64,000 nucleotides of DNA from Acinetobacter portensis (GCF_009372215.1 NZ_LWRV01000080.1:1-64000), one strand, 5' to 3'; positions 36,469-46,657 are shown, numbered from the stretch's first letter. Notes: generated from the sequence alone by a model not told the origin. Program-made: numbers and translations.

Positions 36469-37272
36469 TTAAGATAACTCTTGGTAAAAAAATTGATGAA
36501 AATAATGATTTAAAAGACGTACGTTTTTAGGATTAATACTTGTGTCTTCTAAAACATCCTGAATATTAAAGGCATCTAAAACCTTTATTTTGACATGAAA
36601 CGGTTCCGATGGAATATGATACCACTTTTCATTTTTTGTCAGTGTGGATGGCGAACATGTAATTAAAACTGGTCGTATCGGCACATTTGCACGTAATGCA
36701 ATATTTGCTGCGCCACGTTGAAATTCATTAAGCACTTCATCTTTTTCAGTTCTTGTTCCCTCAGGGAAAATCACCAATGAAGGAGCCTGATTCTTCGATA
36801 ATCTATCGACACAATCTTGAATAAATTGCTCAGAACCCGCATTCAAAATATAACCCGCACCTTGTACTGGTCCACGCGTAAAGGGATTTGACCACAGTGC
36901 CTGCTTCACCACGCAATTTGCTTGATCCATCAAACCAATCAACATTACAACATCGATAAGCGTTGGATGATTTGCGATAATTAATTCTTGATGACTATTT
37001 TCTAACTTTTCCAAACCCTCAACTTCATAAGACATTAGCCCTAGTTTAACCATCATATTGGTAAAACCTTTAAAGGTATGCTTGATTAGTTTTTGAGTCC
37101 GTACTTTTCTTAATTCTTCATTTTTAGTTGTCAATTTAACAATAGGTGAAACAACACCACCAATAGCAGCACCGCCTACACCAAAGCTCACAAAGCTAAG
37201 ACCTGTTGCGCCAACTCGCCATATATAATTCGACTTTTGCTTAATATTTTTTATGCTTAATATTTTTGCCAT
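36469..37272 (-). CDS. apeD: 1-acylglycerol-3-phosphate acyltransferase-like protein (ApeD-like)
   Basis: A 267-residue PlsC-family acyltransferase. HX4D is in IANHPTLIDVVM, and FPEGTRTEKDEV is the second conserved block. The N-terminus carries one membrane segment around residues 21-45. It presumably acylates the lipid anchor. It overlaps the ApeC gene by 16 bases. Confidence 0.85.
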   Translation of the reverse strand: MAKILSIKNIKQKSNYIWRVGATGLSFVSFGVGGAAIGGVVSPIVKLTTKNEELRKVRTQKLIKHTFKGFTNMMVKLGLMSYEVEGLEKLENSHQELIIANHPTLIDVVMLIGLMDQANCVVKQALWSNPFTRGPVQGAGYILNAGSEQFIQDCVDRLSKNQAPSLVIFPEGTRTEKDEVLNEFQRGAANIALRANVPIRPVLITCSPSTLTKNEKWYHIPSEPFHVKIKVLDAFNIQDVLEDTSINPKNVRLLNHYFHQFFYQELS

Positions 37273-37922
37273 GCGAATAACTTCATCTCACTGGCATTTT
37301 GCCAAAAATTATAAAAATCTTGTGCTTCCAAAGCGGCACAGTGTACAAGCTCTCTCTCTGATAAATTCAAAGAAATATTATGATCATCTAAAGAGAATAT
37401 TGCCGATAGTGAAAGTGCCTCAAAATTTTGTTGCTCATTATAAACATTCGGAAGTGGTTCATCATAATAAACGATCAACACTTTTGCATTGGCTTGATGG
37501 GTTGTTTTCAACCAAGAATATGCTTCAATGACTGCATCTGCCCAAGTTCCTGCTAAGCTGGTAGATAAAGTGGCATCTTCACATAAAATTGAATATAAGC
37601 CTGCAATCGCATTATGAACTGAAGTAGAAAATTGTGTTGGTGATGGTGTTTCGTCGTTTAAAACATCTTCCAAAATTTTAAATGTTTTATGTTCATCACC
37701 ATATTGCGAAACCCACACAATATAATCGACGTTATTATTTTCTAATGATTCTATCGCATTATTTAATGCAAGTTTGGCAATAAAGGATAAACGGCGGCGC
37801 TGCATCGCTGGAATTCTTGCTAAGCCCTGAAACGTAGAGTCCGATTGACTTATATTCAGCTGAGTTAAATTCAATCTGACCATATCTACTTTATCCCTAC
37901 TCACAGATACAACATCCAGCAT
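37257..37922 (-). CDS. apeC: Ketosynthase chain-length-factor-like protein (ApeC-like)
   Basis: 221 residues, resembling the short ketosynthase-like domain of APE clusters (Ketoacyl-synt_2 type), which lacks an active-site cysteine (AGTWADAV occupies that place). In characterised clusters it forms a heterodimer with ApeO and limits chain length. It is the first gene of the operon and begins 25 bases after the promoter -10. An ATG at 37883 is a second start choice; neither has a strong Shine-Dalgarno sequence. Confidence 0.75.
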   Translation of the reverse strand: MLDVVSVSRDKVDMVRLNLTQLNISQSDSTFQGLARIPAMQRRRLSFIAKLALNNAIESLENNNVDYIVWVSQYGDEHKTFKILEDVLNDETPSPTQFSTSVHNAIAGLYSILCEDATLSTSLAGTWADAVIEAYSWLKTTHQANAKVLIVYYDEPLPNVYNEQQNFEALSLSAIFSLDDHNISLNLSERELVHCAALEAQDFYNFWQNASEMKLFAWQKY

Positions 37923-37946
37923 TATTTGCTAATCTTCAGCCAAGCA

Positions 37947-37955
37947 ATTATATCA
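37947..37955 (-). promoter_or_regulatory. Extended -10 promoter of the APE operon
   Basis: Minus-strand TGATATAAT (37955-37947), a perfect extended -10 (TGn plus TATAAT). Transcription would start around 37940, giving a leader of about 18 bases. No good -35 is seen at the ideal spacing, as is common for extended -10 promoters. Confidence 0.6.
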
Positions 37956-38044
37956 CCTGTCAAAAAAAATCTACAAAAAATATATTGCTTATAAATTTTT
38001 CTTTATACCAGTGAACTTTCAAGTAAATATCTTTACTGACATCA

Positions 38045-38079
38045 ATAAAAAAGCCTGCATAAAAGATAATGCAGGCTTT
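38045..38079 (-). terminator. Intrinsic terminator after relA
   Basis: The stem AAAGCCTGCAT/ATGCAGGCTTT with an 8-base loop lies 15 bases beyond the relA stop; on the minus strand it is followed by TTTTTTATT. Confidence 0.85.
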
Positions 38080-38093
38080 AAAAAAAAATATGA

Positions 38094-40400
38094 TTAACTC
38101 CCCTGAACTAAGCGACGTGCGCTAATAATCCCAGGTTGTTGCTCTAAACGAGCCAATAATTTAGATAACTGAGCCAGACCTTTTACTTCAATCAATAATT
38201 TCATATTGGCAATACCATCTGCCTCTGAAATGGTATTTACCTGACGAATATTAATTTGATCCGAGAAAATCACCTGTGTTAAATCTTTCAACAACCCTCG
38301 TCGATCGTAAGCTTCAACCACTATTTGTACGCTTTGACCACGTGTAGGCTGCATCTCCCAATCGGCTTCAACAGCACGTTCGGGTTCTTGACCAATCATG
38401 CGAATATAATCTTGGCAGGCTACTTTATGAATACTCACACCACGGTTTAAAGTAATATAACCCGCAATGGATTCACCATGTACAGGCTGACAACATTGCG
38501 CAACATGTAACTCCACATTATCTAAACCATCAATCAAAATTCCATGTGCAGATAAAGTATGACTTGCACGTGGATTCAACGTCGGTTTTAGAACTAGTTC
38601 AGGCTCATCCTGATCTAGATGCATGTGACGATTCACCTGATTAATTAAGGCATGTAAACTAATGTCACCATTCACCAATGCAATCAGAATATCTTCACCC
38701 AATTTCACATTAAAATGATTGCAATAATCACTTAAATCGATACTTTTAGGATGAATTGCAAGACGCGCCAACTCTTTATTTAAAAGGTCACGTCCTACTT
38801 CTAAATTCTTACTTCTATCCTGCTGACGGAACCAATGACGTAGCTTGTCACGTGCACGTGCCGTTTTAATATAACCCAGAGAGTTCACCAGCCAATCACG
38901 ATTTGGCTCACGATCTTTTTTGGTTAAAATTTCAACTTGCTCACCTGTTTTAAGTGCGTAAGTTAAAGGTACATAACGTTGGTTTACACGTGCTGCATAA
39001 CATTTATTACCTACTTCTGTATGAACATGATAAGCAAAATCTAAAACGGTAGAGCCACGTGGCAATTCTTTAATATCACCATCACGGCTAAAGACATATA
39101 TTTTTTCGAAATCTTCAAATTCTTGAATTTGATCAAAGTTTTCCTCATCTTTTTCATCTTTATGCGCACTAGCATCAGTACGTTCTTGATAATGCTCAAG
39201 TACAGAACGTAAAGAATGTAAACGATGATTAAAGGAATGATCTGTCGCTTTCGCACCTTCTTTATAGTTAAAGTGCGAACACACACCAAGCTCAGCTTCT
39301 TCATGCATGCTCGTTGTACGAATTTGCACTTCTAAAGATTTGTTTTCAGCAATCACAGCCGTATGTAATGAGCGATAACCGTTGGCTTTTGGGTTGGTAA
39401 TGTAATCATCAAATTGATGCGGAATATGACGCCAAATTTGATGAACAATCCCTAAACTGTGGTAACACTCTGGTACAGACTTAACCAAAACACGCAATGC
39501 ACGAATATCATAAAGCTGATCGAAACTGAGGTTTTTACTTTTCATTTTTCGATAAATCGAATAAATGTGTTTCACTCGTCCGTTAATTTCAGCTTCAATT
39601 TTATGATCAGCCAATTCATTTTTAAGCTTATCAATCACAAATTGAATATATTGCTCACGCTCTAAACGCTTTTCATTTAAAAGTGTCGCAATTTCTTTAT
39701 AACGATCTGGTGCTAAATAGCGAAAAGCTAAATCTTCAAGCTCCCACTTTAACTGCGCAATACCTAAACGGTGCGCAAGTGGTGCATAAATGGTTAGAAT
39801 CTCTCGCGCAACACGTTCTTGACGCTCTTTCGATGAATGAGCCAATTCACGCAATGCATAGGTACGTTCAGCAAGCTTAATGAGTACAACACGAACATCT
39901 TCCGTTACGGAAATAAGCATTTTATAAATGCCTGTTAAATGCTCACGCTGATTATTATTAAAATGATCTTCTAAACGCTTATTTTTTTCAATAAGGTCTG
40001 ACAAGCGCCCCATTGCTAAAGTGCCTTTCACCAAAGCAAAAACAGGCTCACCAAACAAACTACGAATTTCATCTATAGAGACAAGCCCTTCTCGAATACT
40101 TCGATAAAGGAAAGCAGCAGAAAGCGTGTCTTCATCGGCATGTAAATGAGCAAGAATATCTGCCATTTCAATACCCGCATAAAGCGTATTTGAACGATGT
40201 TTGACCGTCGTTTCTAATTCTTTTTGTAAAATGTAGTTTGCAACTTCTTCGAGTCGCTTGAGTGCAGCCCCATCTAATATGCCACGTACACGATTTAACC
40301 ACTCGGTAATATCTTGTCGTGCTTGTTCGGCATGTTCTACAGTCGTTTCCTCAGACAATTCATTAAAATGTCCGGGAAGCTGTTCACGTACTGTGACCAT
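38094..40400 (-). CDS. relA: (p)ppGpp synthetase RelA, hydrolase site degenerate
   Basis: A 768-residue long RSH protein that makes (p)ppGpp when ribosomes stall. The synthetase domain has RVKHIYSIYRKMKSKNLSF, YDIRALRVLV and ANGYRSLHTAV. Then come a TGS domain (KIYVFSRDGDIKELPRGST), a helical/zinc-finger region (VAQCCQP) and a C-terminal ACT domain. The N-terminal HD hydrolase site is degenerate: the HD-and-ED residues of SpoT are replaced by LYRSIREG and there is no HxxHD pattern, so this copy is probably synthetase only. ATG has AGGAG six bases upstream. Confidence 0.95.
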   Translation of the reverse strand: MVTVREQLPGHFNELSEETTVEHAEQARQDITEWLNRVRGILDGAALKRLEEVANYILQKELETTVKHRSNTLYAGIEMADILAHLHADEDTLSAAFLYRSIREGLVSIDEIRSLFGEPVFALVKGTLAMGRLSDLIEKNKRLEDHFNNNQREHLTGIYKMLISVTEDVRVVLIKLAERTYALRELAHSSKERQERVAREILTIYAPLAHRLGIAQLKWELEDLAFRYLAPDRYKEIATLLNEKRLEREQYIQFVIDKLKNELADHKIEAEINGRVKHIYSIYRKMKSKNLSFDQLYDIRALRVLVKSVPECYHSLGIVHQIWRHIPHQFDDYITNPKANGYRSLHTAVIAENKSLEVQIRTTSMHEEAELGVCSHFNYKEGAKATDHSFNHRLHSLRSVLEHYQERTDASAHKDEKDEENFDQIQEFEDFEKIYVFSRDGDIKELPRGSTVLDFAYHVHTEVGNKCYAARVNQRYVPLTYALKTGEQVEILTKKDREPNRDWLVNSLGYIKTARARDKLRHWFRQQDRSKNLEVGRDLLNKELARLAIHPKSIDLSDYCNHFNVKLGEDILIALVNGDISLHALINQVNRHMHLDQDEPELVLKPTLNPRASHTLSAHGILIDGLDNVELHVAQCCQPVHGESIAGYITLNRGVSIHKVACQDYIRMIGQEPERAVEADWEMQPTRGQSVQIVVEAYDRRGLLKDLTQVIFSDQINIRQVNTISEADGIANMKLLIEVKGLAQLSKLLARLEQQPGIISARRLVQGS

Positions 40401-40434
40401 ACCTTTCTCCTACCTCTATATATTTCATTATTTG

Positions 40435-41823
40435 TTAATCGTTTATTACGAGTTCTTTCTCAAACAAAGCAATGGATTCAACATGTCCTGTATGTGTAAA
40501 CATGTCCATAACACCTGCTGTTTTCAATGTATACCCATGCTGTTGCAACACTTTTGCATCCCTTGCGAGTGTCGCTGGATTACACGATACATAAACGATT
40601 TTTTTTGCACCAAACTTAGGCACATAACTCATCACCTCTTCCGCACCTGAGCGAGGCGGGTCAATCAATAATGCATCAAAACCTTGATTTGCCCAAGAAT
40701 GATGCGAAAAATCTTTTGTTAAATCTTGTGAATAAAACTCAACATTGTCTAAACCGTTGCGTTTGGCATTTTCTGCACCACGCTGAACCATATCATCTGA
40801 ACCTTCAACTGCAATCACTTTACCTGTCGCACCAACACTGCGCGCCAAAGGTAATGAAAAATTACCCAGTCCACAAAATAGATCGAGAACTCGTTCACCA
40901 CCTTGGAATTGAAGCAATTCACATGCCATCTTCACCATTTGTGGGTTAATTGTTGAGTTTACTTGCGTAAAATCTAGGGGATGAAAAGCAAATTTAATGT
41001 CGAAATCATTCAAACTATAGTGCAAACGCATTGCTGCTTGTGCATCATCAACTCGATGAACCGATTCAGCACCTTCTGGCTGCAAATACAATTGCCACTG
41101 TTTATGTAACGTAAATTCCTTTAATACGTTGACATCAGCATCACATAATTTATCCGTATGACGAACCAATAGCGCAATTTCTGTATCACCCATGGCTAAT
41201 TCTACATGACCAATATCAGCTTTGCCTCTTAGACTTTGGAGTAACTGCTTCAAACTTGTTAAAGAACCGAATTGCTTATCTAGCACCAAACAGCGGTCAA
41301 TATTGGTTAAATGATTACTTGCTCGCTCACGAAAACCAACAACAAGCTTATCTTTGCTTGGAATATAGCGTACGCCTATACGTGCTTTTCGACGGTAGTC
41401 TTCACGTAAAGAACGCAATGGTGCTAACCATTCCTTAGGTTGAATTCCTGCGAAGTGCTCTAAATGCGACTTTAATACATTCTGCTTAAGAAAAATTTGT
41501 TCATCTTCTTGAATATGTTGCATATTACAGCCACCACATATGCCATAGTGTGGACATTGTGGCTCTGCACGTATTGCCGATGGTTCACTGAGTAACTCAA
41601 TAAAATCGGCTTCTTCTAATTTTTTAACTTCACGCGTAATTCTTGCTTTTACTGTTTCACCTGGTAAAGCAGACCCAATAAACACTTTTTTTCCGTGCTT
41701 TTCTACAGGATGATCGGGATGTGAACCATAGTGTGCTATACCACGCCCCTCGTGTGATAGTGACTCAACCTGAAATGTATAAATGGCTTGTTGAGTAGTA
41801 CGAGGTTTGGCTCTATGTTTCAT
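40435..41823 (-). CDS. rlmD: 23S rRNA (uracil-1939-C5)-methyltransferase
   Basis: A 462-residue SAM-dependent methyltransferase. It has a TRAM domain at the N-terminus, an Fe-S cluster site in [15 protein letters not shown], the SAM-binding [15 protein letters not shown], the nucleophile-side DPPRSGAEE, and the catalytic Cys in [13 protein letters not shown]. The gene lies between the exonuclease and relA, as rlmD-relA do in E. coli. Confidence 0.95.
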   Translation of the reverse strand: MKHRAKPRTTQQAIYTFQVESLSHEGRGIAHYGSHPDHPVEKHGKKVFIGSALPGETVKARITREVKKLEEADFIELLSEPSAIRAEPQCPHYGICGGCNMQHIQEDEQIFLKQNVLKSHLEHFAGIQPKEWLAPLRSLREDYRRKARIGVRYIPSKDKLVVGFRERASNHLTNIDRCLVLDKQFGSLTSLKQLLQSLRGKADIGHVELAMGDTEIALLVRHTDKLCDADVNVLKEFTLHKQWQLYLQPEGAESVHRVDDAQAAMRLHYSLNDFDIKFAFHPLDFTQVNSTINPQMVKMACELLQFQGGERVLDLFCGLGNFSLPLARSVGATGKVIAVEGSDDMVQRGAENAKRNGLDNVEFYSQDLTKDFSHHSWANQGFDALLIDPPRSGAEEVMSYVPKFGAKKIVYVSCNPATLARDAKVLQQHGYTLKTAGVMDMFTHTGHVESIALFEKELVIND

Positions 41824-41829
41824 GTGTAC

Positions 41830-42651
41830 CTAATCTATGGGAGATGGGAAATCGGAGGAAGTAAATTCCGTATGCTGTGCGGTTTCACGCCAGACTTCTA
41901 AAAATTCTGCATGTTGCGGTTGTAACTGTAAATATTGAATGGTGCTTTGAATCCACAAACGGTGATCTTCAACGTTCAATTGTCCTTTTAACAAAAGCCA
42001 ACGAATGTAAATCAGCCATGTATTTAGCACATCACCCTCACAATAGCTGGTTAACTTCAGCCATTGCTTAGTTTGAACATATTCAGGCACATGATAGCCC
42101 GAATCGCCACGCTTACCCGGAAAACCAAGTAAATGTGCCATATCATCAAGTTTCTGAAAATTACGACCATTAAACATTGCCATAACGTCCATTAAATCGA
42201 CATGACGCTGGTGGTATCTGTTCTGATAGTTATTATAACGTTTTTGGCTGTCAATTTCGCCCTGATCGAACAAACTTGGTGCAGATAAACCATGATACAT
42301 CGCACGGAATAAAATCACAGGAATATCAAACTGCGAACCATTCCAACTCACTAAGGTTGGATGACGTTTATCGAAAATAGATAAAAATTTTCTTAAAATT
42401 TCTGCTTCTGAATATTGTTCACGGCTAAATGAAAACATTTTCATTGCGCCAAGTTCATCAATCCATAAACCCGAAATACACACAATTTCGTGCAAAGCCA
42501 ATCGCTGAAAATCCGTGCCTGTTTCTTGACGACGTAACTTTTTTAAAGCTTGATCAATATCAGCTTCAGGTAAATCTAGATGATACAAATGCGCACCCGA
42601 TTTAAGATCGGTTAGAGTTTCTATATCAAAAATTAAAACAGGTAAGCGCAT
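41830..42651 (-). CDS. PolB-like 3'-5' exonuclease
   Basis: A 273-residue protein of the predicted 3'-5' exonuclease family resembling the proofreading domain of B-family polymerases (PF10108). Exo motif I is FDIETLTDL (residues 9-17). Motif II lies in SWNGSQFDIPV, and motif III near HVDLMDVMAMF. No polymerase domain follows. It may act in DNA repair. The stop is six bases upstream of rlmD. Confidence 0.85.
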   Translation of the reverse strand: MRLPVLIFDIETLTDLKSGAHLYHLDLPEADIDQALKKLRRQETGTDFQRLALHEIVCISGLWIDELGAMKMFSFSREQYSEAEILRKFLSIFDKRHPTLVSWNGSQFDIPVILFRAMYHGLSAPSLFDQGEIDSQKRYNNYQNRYHQRHVDLMDVMAMFNGRNFQKLDDMAHLLGFPGKRGDSGYHVPEYVQTKQWLKLTSYCEGDVLNTWLIYIRWLLLKGQLNVEDHRLWIQSTIQYLQLQPQHAEFLEVWRETAQHTEFTSSDFPSPID

Positions 42652-42667
42652 TTTTATCTCAAGTTTA

Positions 42668-43588
42668 TTATTCAGGATCTACCACAGAGAATAACCCAGT
42701 AGACAAGTAGCGGTCACCTCGGTCACACATAATACACACAATCACGGCATCAGGATTTTCTTCTGCCAATTGAATAGATGCCCATACCGCACCGCCAGAA
42801 GATGTTCCTGCACTAATCCCTTCTTTACGCGCCAATTGACGTGCTGTTTTTTCCGCTTCAATTTGCGGAATATCCATAATACGGTCAATACGGCTACGAT
42901 CAAAAATAGTCGGTAAATATTCTTCAGGCCAACGACGAATACCCGCAATATTTGAGCCTTCTGAGGGTTGTAAGCCTACAATTTGAATCTCTTTATTTTT
43001 TTCTTTTAGGTATTTAGAAATACCCATAATTGTACCTGTGGTCCCCATTGCACTGACGAAATGGGTAATTTTACCGCCAGTTTGTTCCCAAATTTCTGGG
43101 CCTGTCGTTAAGTAATGTGCTTCTACGTTATCTGGATTACCAAACTGGTTTAAAACTAGACCTTTGCCTTCTTTTTCCATTTGAAGTGCAAGATCACGTG
43201 CTTCTTCCATGTTTTCAGATTCAATCAGCTCCGCACCGTAAGCACGCATTGCATCTTTACGTTCTTGGCTTGAACTTGCAGGCATAATGAGTTTCATATT
43301 ATAGCCACGCATGGCTGCAACCATGGCTAAAGCAATCCCCGTATTACCACTTGTTGCTTCAATTAACGTATCACCCGGTTTAATTTGTCCACGCTTTTCA
43401 GCTTGCATAATCATATTATATGCAGGACGATCTTTTACCGAACCAGCAGGGTTATTGCCTTCGAGCTTCGCTAATACTGTTGCTTGAGTGTGATTTGCAA
43501 GTCGCTGTAAACGCACTAAAGGCGTTTTGCCTACATAGTGGTCTAACAAAAATTCGTCTGCTTGAAAATCTGGAGATGTATTACTCAT
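42668..43588 (-). CDS. cysM: Cysteine synthase B
   Basis: A PLP-dependent O-acetylserine sulfhydrylase of 306 residues. PLP lysine is in NNPAGSVKDRPAYNMI, and TSGNTGIALA is the phosphate-binding and SAT-type motif of the family. The ATG at 43588 has AGG about seven bases upstream; a GTG at 43597 overlaps that AGGTG. It leads a minus-strand operon with the exonuclease, rlmD and relA. Confidence 0.93.
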   Translation of the reverse strand: MSNTSPDFQADEFLLDHYVGKTPLVRLQRLANHTQATVLAKLEGNNPAGSVKDRPAYNMIMQAEKRGQIKPGDTLIEATSGNTGIALAMVAAMRGYNMKLIMPASSSQERKDAMRAYGAELIESENMEEARDLALQMEKEGKGLVLNQFGNPDNVEAHYLTTGPEIWEQTGGKITHFVSAMGTTGTIMGISKYLKEKNKEIQIVGLQPSEGSNIAGIRRWPEEYLPTIFDRSRIDRIMDIPQIEAEKTARQLARKEGISAGTSSGGAVWASIQLAEENPDAVIVCIMCDRGDRYLSTGLFSVVDPE

Positions 43589-43843
43589 TGTTTGCACCTA
43601 TATCGAGGTGCGCATATTGTATGAAAAAAACAGTTTTACTGCACTCTTTTAACTACTTTTTTAATAAACATGAATAAATAACAAACCCTTATGCCATTTA
43701 ATTCTGTATATAAATATCCTTATTATTTATCAGGTATTATATTTTTGAATTTTTCATTCACTTTTTATTCACAGATGAAAAGATGAACTGCCGAAAAAAA
43801 AGCATGCTAAACTCAATCGCATAAAGAAAAACTTGATCTAAAC

Positions 43844-46657
43844 ATGTCAAATATCAACAAAAAGTTATTTAAGCGACTTCATTTAAATCATGCTTATGGG
43901 CAGCTTATCGCGCTCATTTTTGTTCCTATTACAATTTTGGCATGTGTAGGCGCGGCTCTTGTTTTGTCTGAAACATCAAATGCGGCTAAATCTCAACAAA
44001 AACAAATGGCTTTGGCTATTTTAACGCGCAATGAAGTTGCGGCTGAAACATTTTTATCTCAGCTGAATAGTCCAGAATTAGCACCTATTCAATCTCAGTT
44101 TTTCATGCAAAGTATTATGGATGAAAAGCATGTTGTTCGAGCCGCGATTGTAAATTCCAACAATAAAATTTTACTCAGTCGTGGCTATCAGCAACAAACA
44201 CCTTGGCTAGATATTGTTAAAAAATCTGAGTTCATTGGACCAGTCAAAGCGAATGGCAACCATATTTATGGTTTAGAGATTAAAAATCCAGACAATAATA
44301 AAGCATGGCTTATGATTGAAGTCGACAATCAGCCCTTACAAATTGCACGCTATCGGGTTTTGATTGTTTTAGTTGCCACGGGGTTAACCACTTTATTGTT
44401 ACTTTTATTGTGTTTGAATTTTTATTCACGACGTTGGATTGCCCCAATGTATGAAATTCGCATGCAACTGCAACGTTTAAATGCCGATACGCTCGATCAG
44501 CATATGATTATTAACAGCACGGGTGAATTACGCTTATTACAACGTGATATTGCCAATGTGGTTAAACGTTTACATTTTAGTTTTCTCGAATTAAAAGAAC
44601 ACACAGAACAAACTGAAGACGATTTAAGAAGAACACTCGATACATTAGAAGTTCAAAACATTACCTATCGTCAAGCACGTGACCAAGCCATTTCTGCCAA
44701 TCAATCTAAGTCTGTTTTTCTTGCCAATATTAGCCATGAATTACGTACACCACTCAATAGTATTGATGGTTTTATTCATTTGCTCTTACGCCAGAAAAGC
44801 TTAAGTAATGAACAAAAACTTTATCTACAAACCATTCGTAAATCATCTGCACATTTACTTGCGCTAATTAATGATGTTTTAGATTTCTCTAAAATTGATG
44901 CAGGCAAACTTGAACTTGAAACAGCCCCTTTCGATTTAGAAGAAGCCATTTATGATGTGATGGATATGCTGTCACCACTTGCTGCGCAAAAGCATATCAA
45001 TATGGCATTTTACTTTGCCAATGATTTACCAACACATGTGACTGGCGATGCTCTTCGCTTTAAGCAAATTTTAACGAATCTAATTTCCAATGCCATTAAG
45101 TTCACGCCAGATGGTGAAATTATTGTTCGCGCACGTATTGAACATGATGATATTGGACAATGTCTTGTTCATTTTAGCGTTCAAGATAGTGGCATCGGCT
45201 TAAGCGGAACAGATCGTAAACGCCTGTTTGAATCTTTCTCTCAAGGTGATGCATCTGTAACACGTCAATTTGGCGGAACAGGTTTAGGTCTAGCCATTTC
45301 AAAACAACTTGTACATTTAATGCAAGGGCAAATTGGCTTCGAAGATAATCAAGAACGCGCACCAACAGATAAAGGCTCAACTTTCTGGTTTACCGCAATG
45401 TTGGGTACAAATGATGATGAAATTACAGTTCATCCAAGTTTTGAAAATACCCAAGTTTTATCATTCATGGCACACCCTGCAACTGCCAATATTCTGCGTC
45501 ATTATTTAGAAGATTATAAAGTGAGTCATATTGAAGCGACTTCAATTATTGATTTATTTAGTCGCCTCAATTTACTGTCTAAAAACATTGAAAACACATG
45601 GTTAATCTTTGATCATAATGGTGACACAGAAGCATTATTAAAAGAAATTCGCTCTCGATACCAAGGAAAAATTGGTATTTACGGCTATCAAATGTCTTTA
45701 GAGCCAGACTTGCTCAATCAATATCGTGCGTTACCACTGTATCAACCTTTAAGTCGTTCGGCTTTGGCTCACTTACTTAACAATGAAAATACCTTTGAGG
45801 AACTTGAAACAGAAGAGTTTAACGGACAAGGCTTACATGTTTTAGCTGTTGATGACCATCTTCCCAACCTCATTGTTTTAGAGGCACTGTTAGGTGAAAT
45901 GAATGTCAAAGTAACCAAAGCACTTAGTGGTCAAGAAGCACTTGGCATTCTTGAGCAAAACTTTGAAGATAATAAGAAAGCCTTCGATTTAGTCTTTATG
46001 GACATTCAAATGCCTGTCATGTCTGGGGTAGATACAACACGTGCAATTCGCTCATTAGAATCGACTTTAGAAAATCATAAACGCTTACCTATTATTGCCT
46101 TAACCGCTCATGCACTTGCAGACGAAAAACAAAAGCTACTCAAAGTTGGCATGGATGATTACGTAACCAAGCCTATTCAAATGGAACAAATTATTCAAAT
46201 TCTTACGGATTGGACTTCACCGAATTTTAGTAGTAAAGCATCACTGACAGAAAAGATTAGTCCTATTGAGACACTCGATCCACAAGTTCTAAATTGGCAA
46301 CAAAGTATTCAACTTGCAGCAAACAAAGAAGATTTAGCCATCGATTTATTAAAGATGTTGGTCGATAGCTTTGCTGTTGAGCTTAAAGAGATTGAACAGC
46401 TCATAGACATGGAAGATTTTCCACAACTTGAACATGTTCTACATCGATTACATGGTGCAACACGTTATATCGGCACACCTAATTTACAAGATATAACAGG
46501 TTCATTTGAGCACTTTGTTTCTACTTTAAGAAAAGAACGTCGAAAGGCTGATGAACAATTTACGCAAGAAGTCATGCTTAAGTTTCATGCATTAAAAGAT
46601 GTCATTCATCAAGTTGAAATTGCAGCCAAACAAGTTCTAGGACGTTTCAATGCATAA
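43844..46657 (+). CDS. gacS: Hybrid histidine kinase, GacS/BarA type
   Basis: A 937-residue hybrid sensor kinase. Membrane helices at about residues 20-42 and 171-193 surround a periplasmic input domain, followed by a HAMP region (about 195-250). HisKA has the phospho-acceptor in ISHELRTPLN (H298). HATPase_c shows NLISNAIKF and DSGIGL. A receiver domain has AVDDHLPN and the phosphorylated Asp in VFMDIQMPVMSG, with the LTAHA switch region. A C-terminal HPt domain contains LHRLHGATRY. GacS-GacA controls virulence, metabolism and small RNAs in related bacteria; no gacA is here. It is divergent from cysM. Confidence 0.95.
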   Translation: MSNINKKLFKRLHLNHAYGQLIALIFVPITILACVGAALVLSETSNAAKSQQKQMALAILTRNEVAAETFLSQLNSPELAPIQSQFFMQSIMDEKHVVRAAIVNSNNKILLSRGYQQQTPWLDIVKKSEFIGPVKANGNHIYGLEIKNPDNNKAWLMIEVDNQPLQIARYRVLIVLVATGLTTLLLLLLCLNFYSRRWIAPMYEIRMQLQRLNADTLDQHMIINSTGELRLLQRDIANVVKRLHFSFLELKEHTEQTEDDLRRTLDTLEVQNITYRQARDQAISANQSKSVFLANISHELRTPLNSIDGFIHLLLRQKSLSNEQKLYLQTIRKSSAHLLALINDVLDFSKIDAGKLELETAPFDLEEAIYDVMDMLSPLAAQKHINMAFYFANDLPTHVTGDALRFKQILTNLISNAIKFTPDGEIIVRARIEHDDIGQCLVHFSVQDSGIGLSGTDRKRLFESFSQGDASVTRQFGGTGLGLAISKQLVHLMQGQIGFEDNQERAPTDKGSTFWFTAMLGTNDDEITVHPSFENTQVLSFMAHPATANILRHYLEDYKVSHIEATSIIDLFSRLNLLSKNIENTWLIFDHNGDTEALLKEIRSRYQGKIGIYGYQMSLEPDLLNQYRALPLYQPLSRSALAHLLNNENTFEELETEEFNGQGLHVLAVDDHLPNLIVLEALLGEMNVKVTKALSGQEALGILEQNFEDNKKAFDLVFMDIQMPVMSGVDTTRAIRSLESTLENHKRLPIIALTAHALADEKQKLLKVGMDDYVTKPIQMEQIIQILTDWTSPNFSSKASLTEKISPIETLDPQVLNWQQSIQLAANKEDLAIDLLKMLVDSFAVELKEIEQLIDMEDFPQLEHVLHRLHGATRYIGTPNLQDITGSFEHFVSTLRKERRKADEQFTQEVMLKFHALKDVIHQVEIAAKQVLGRFNA

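Noticed and set aside
37958..37963. TGTCAA (minus-strand TTGACA) as the -35 of the APE promoter
   Set aside because: Only five bases separate it from the -10, so it cannot be its -35.
39041..39304. Open frame within relA on the same strand
   Set aside because: Covered by the relA frame with conserved TGS residues; lysine- and isoleucine-rich translation is a shadow.
40258..40650. 130-codon plus-strand frame opposite relA/rlmD
   Set aside because: Antisense to two genes with clear family motifs; cysteine- and histidine-rich translation typical of antisense shadows.
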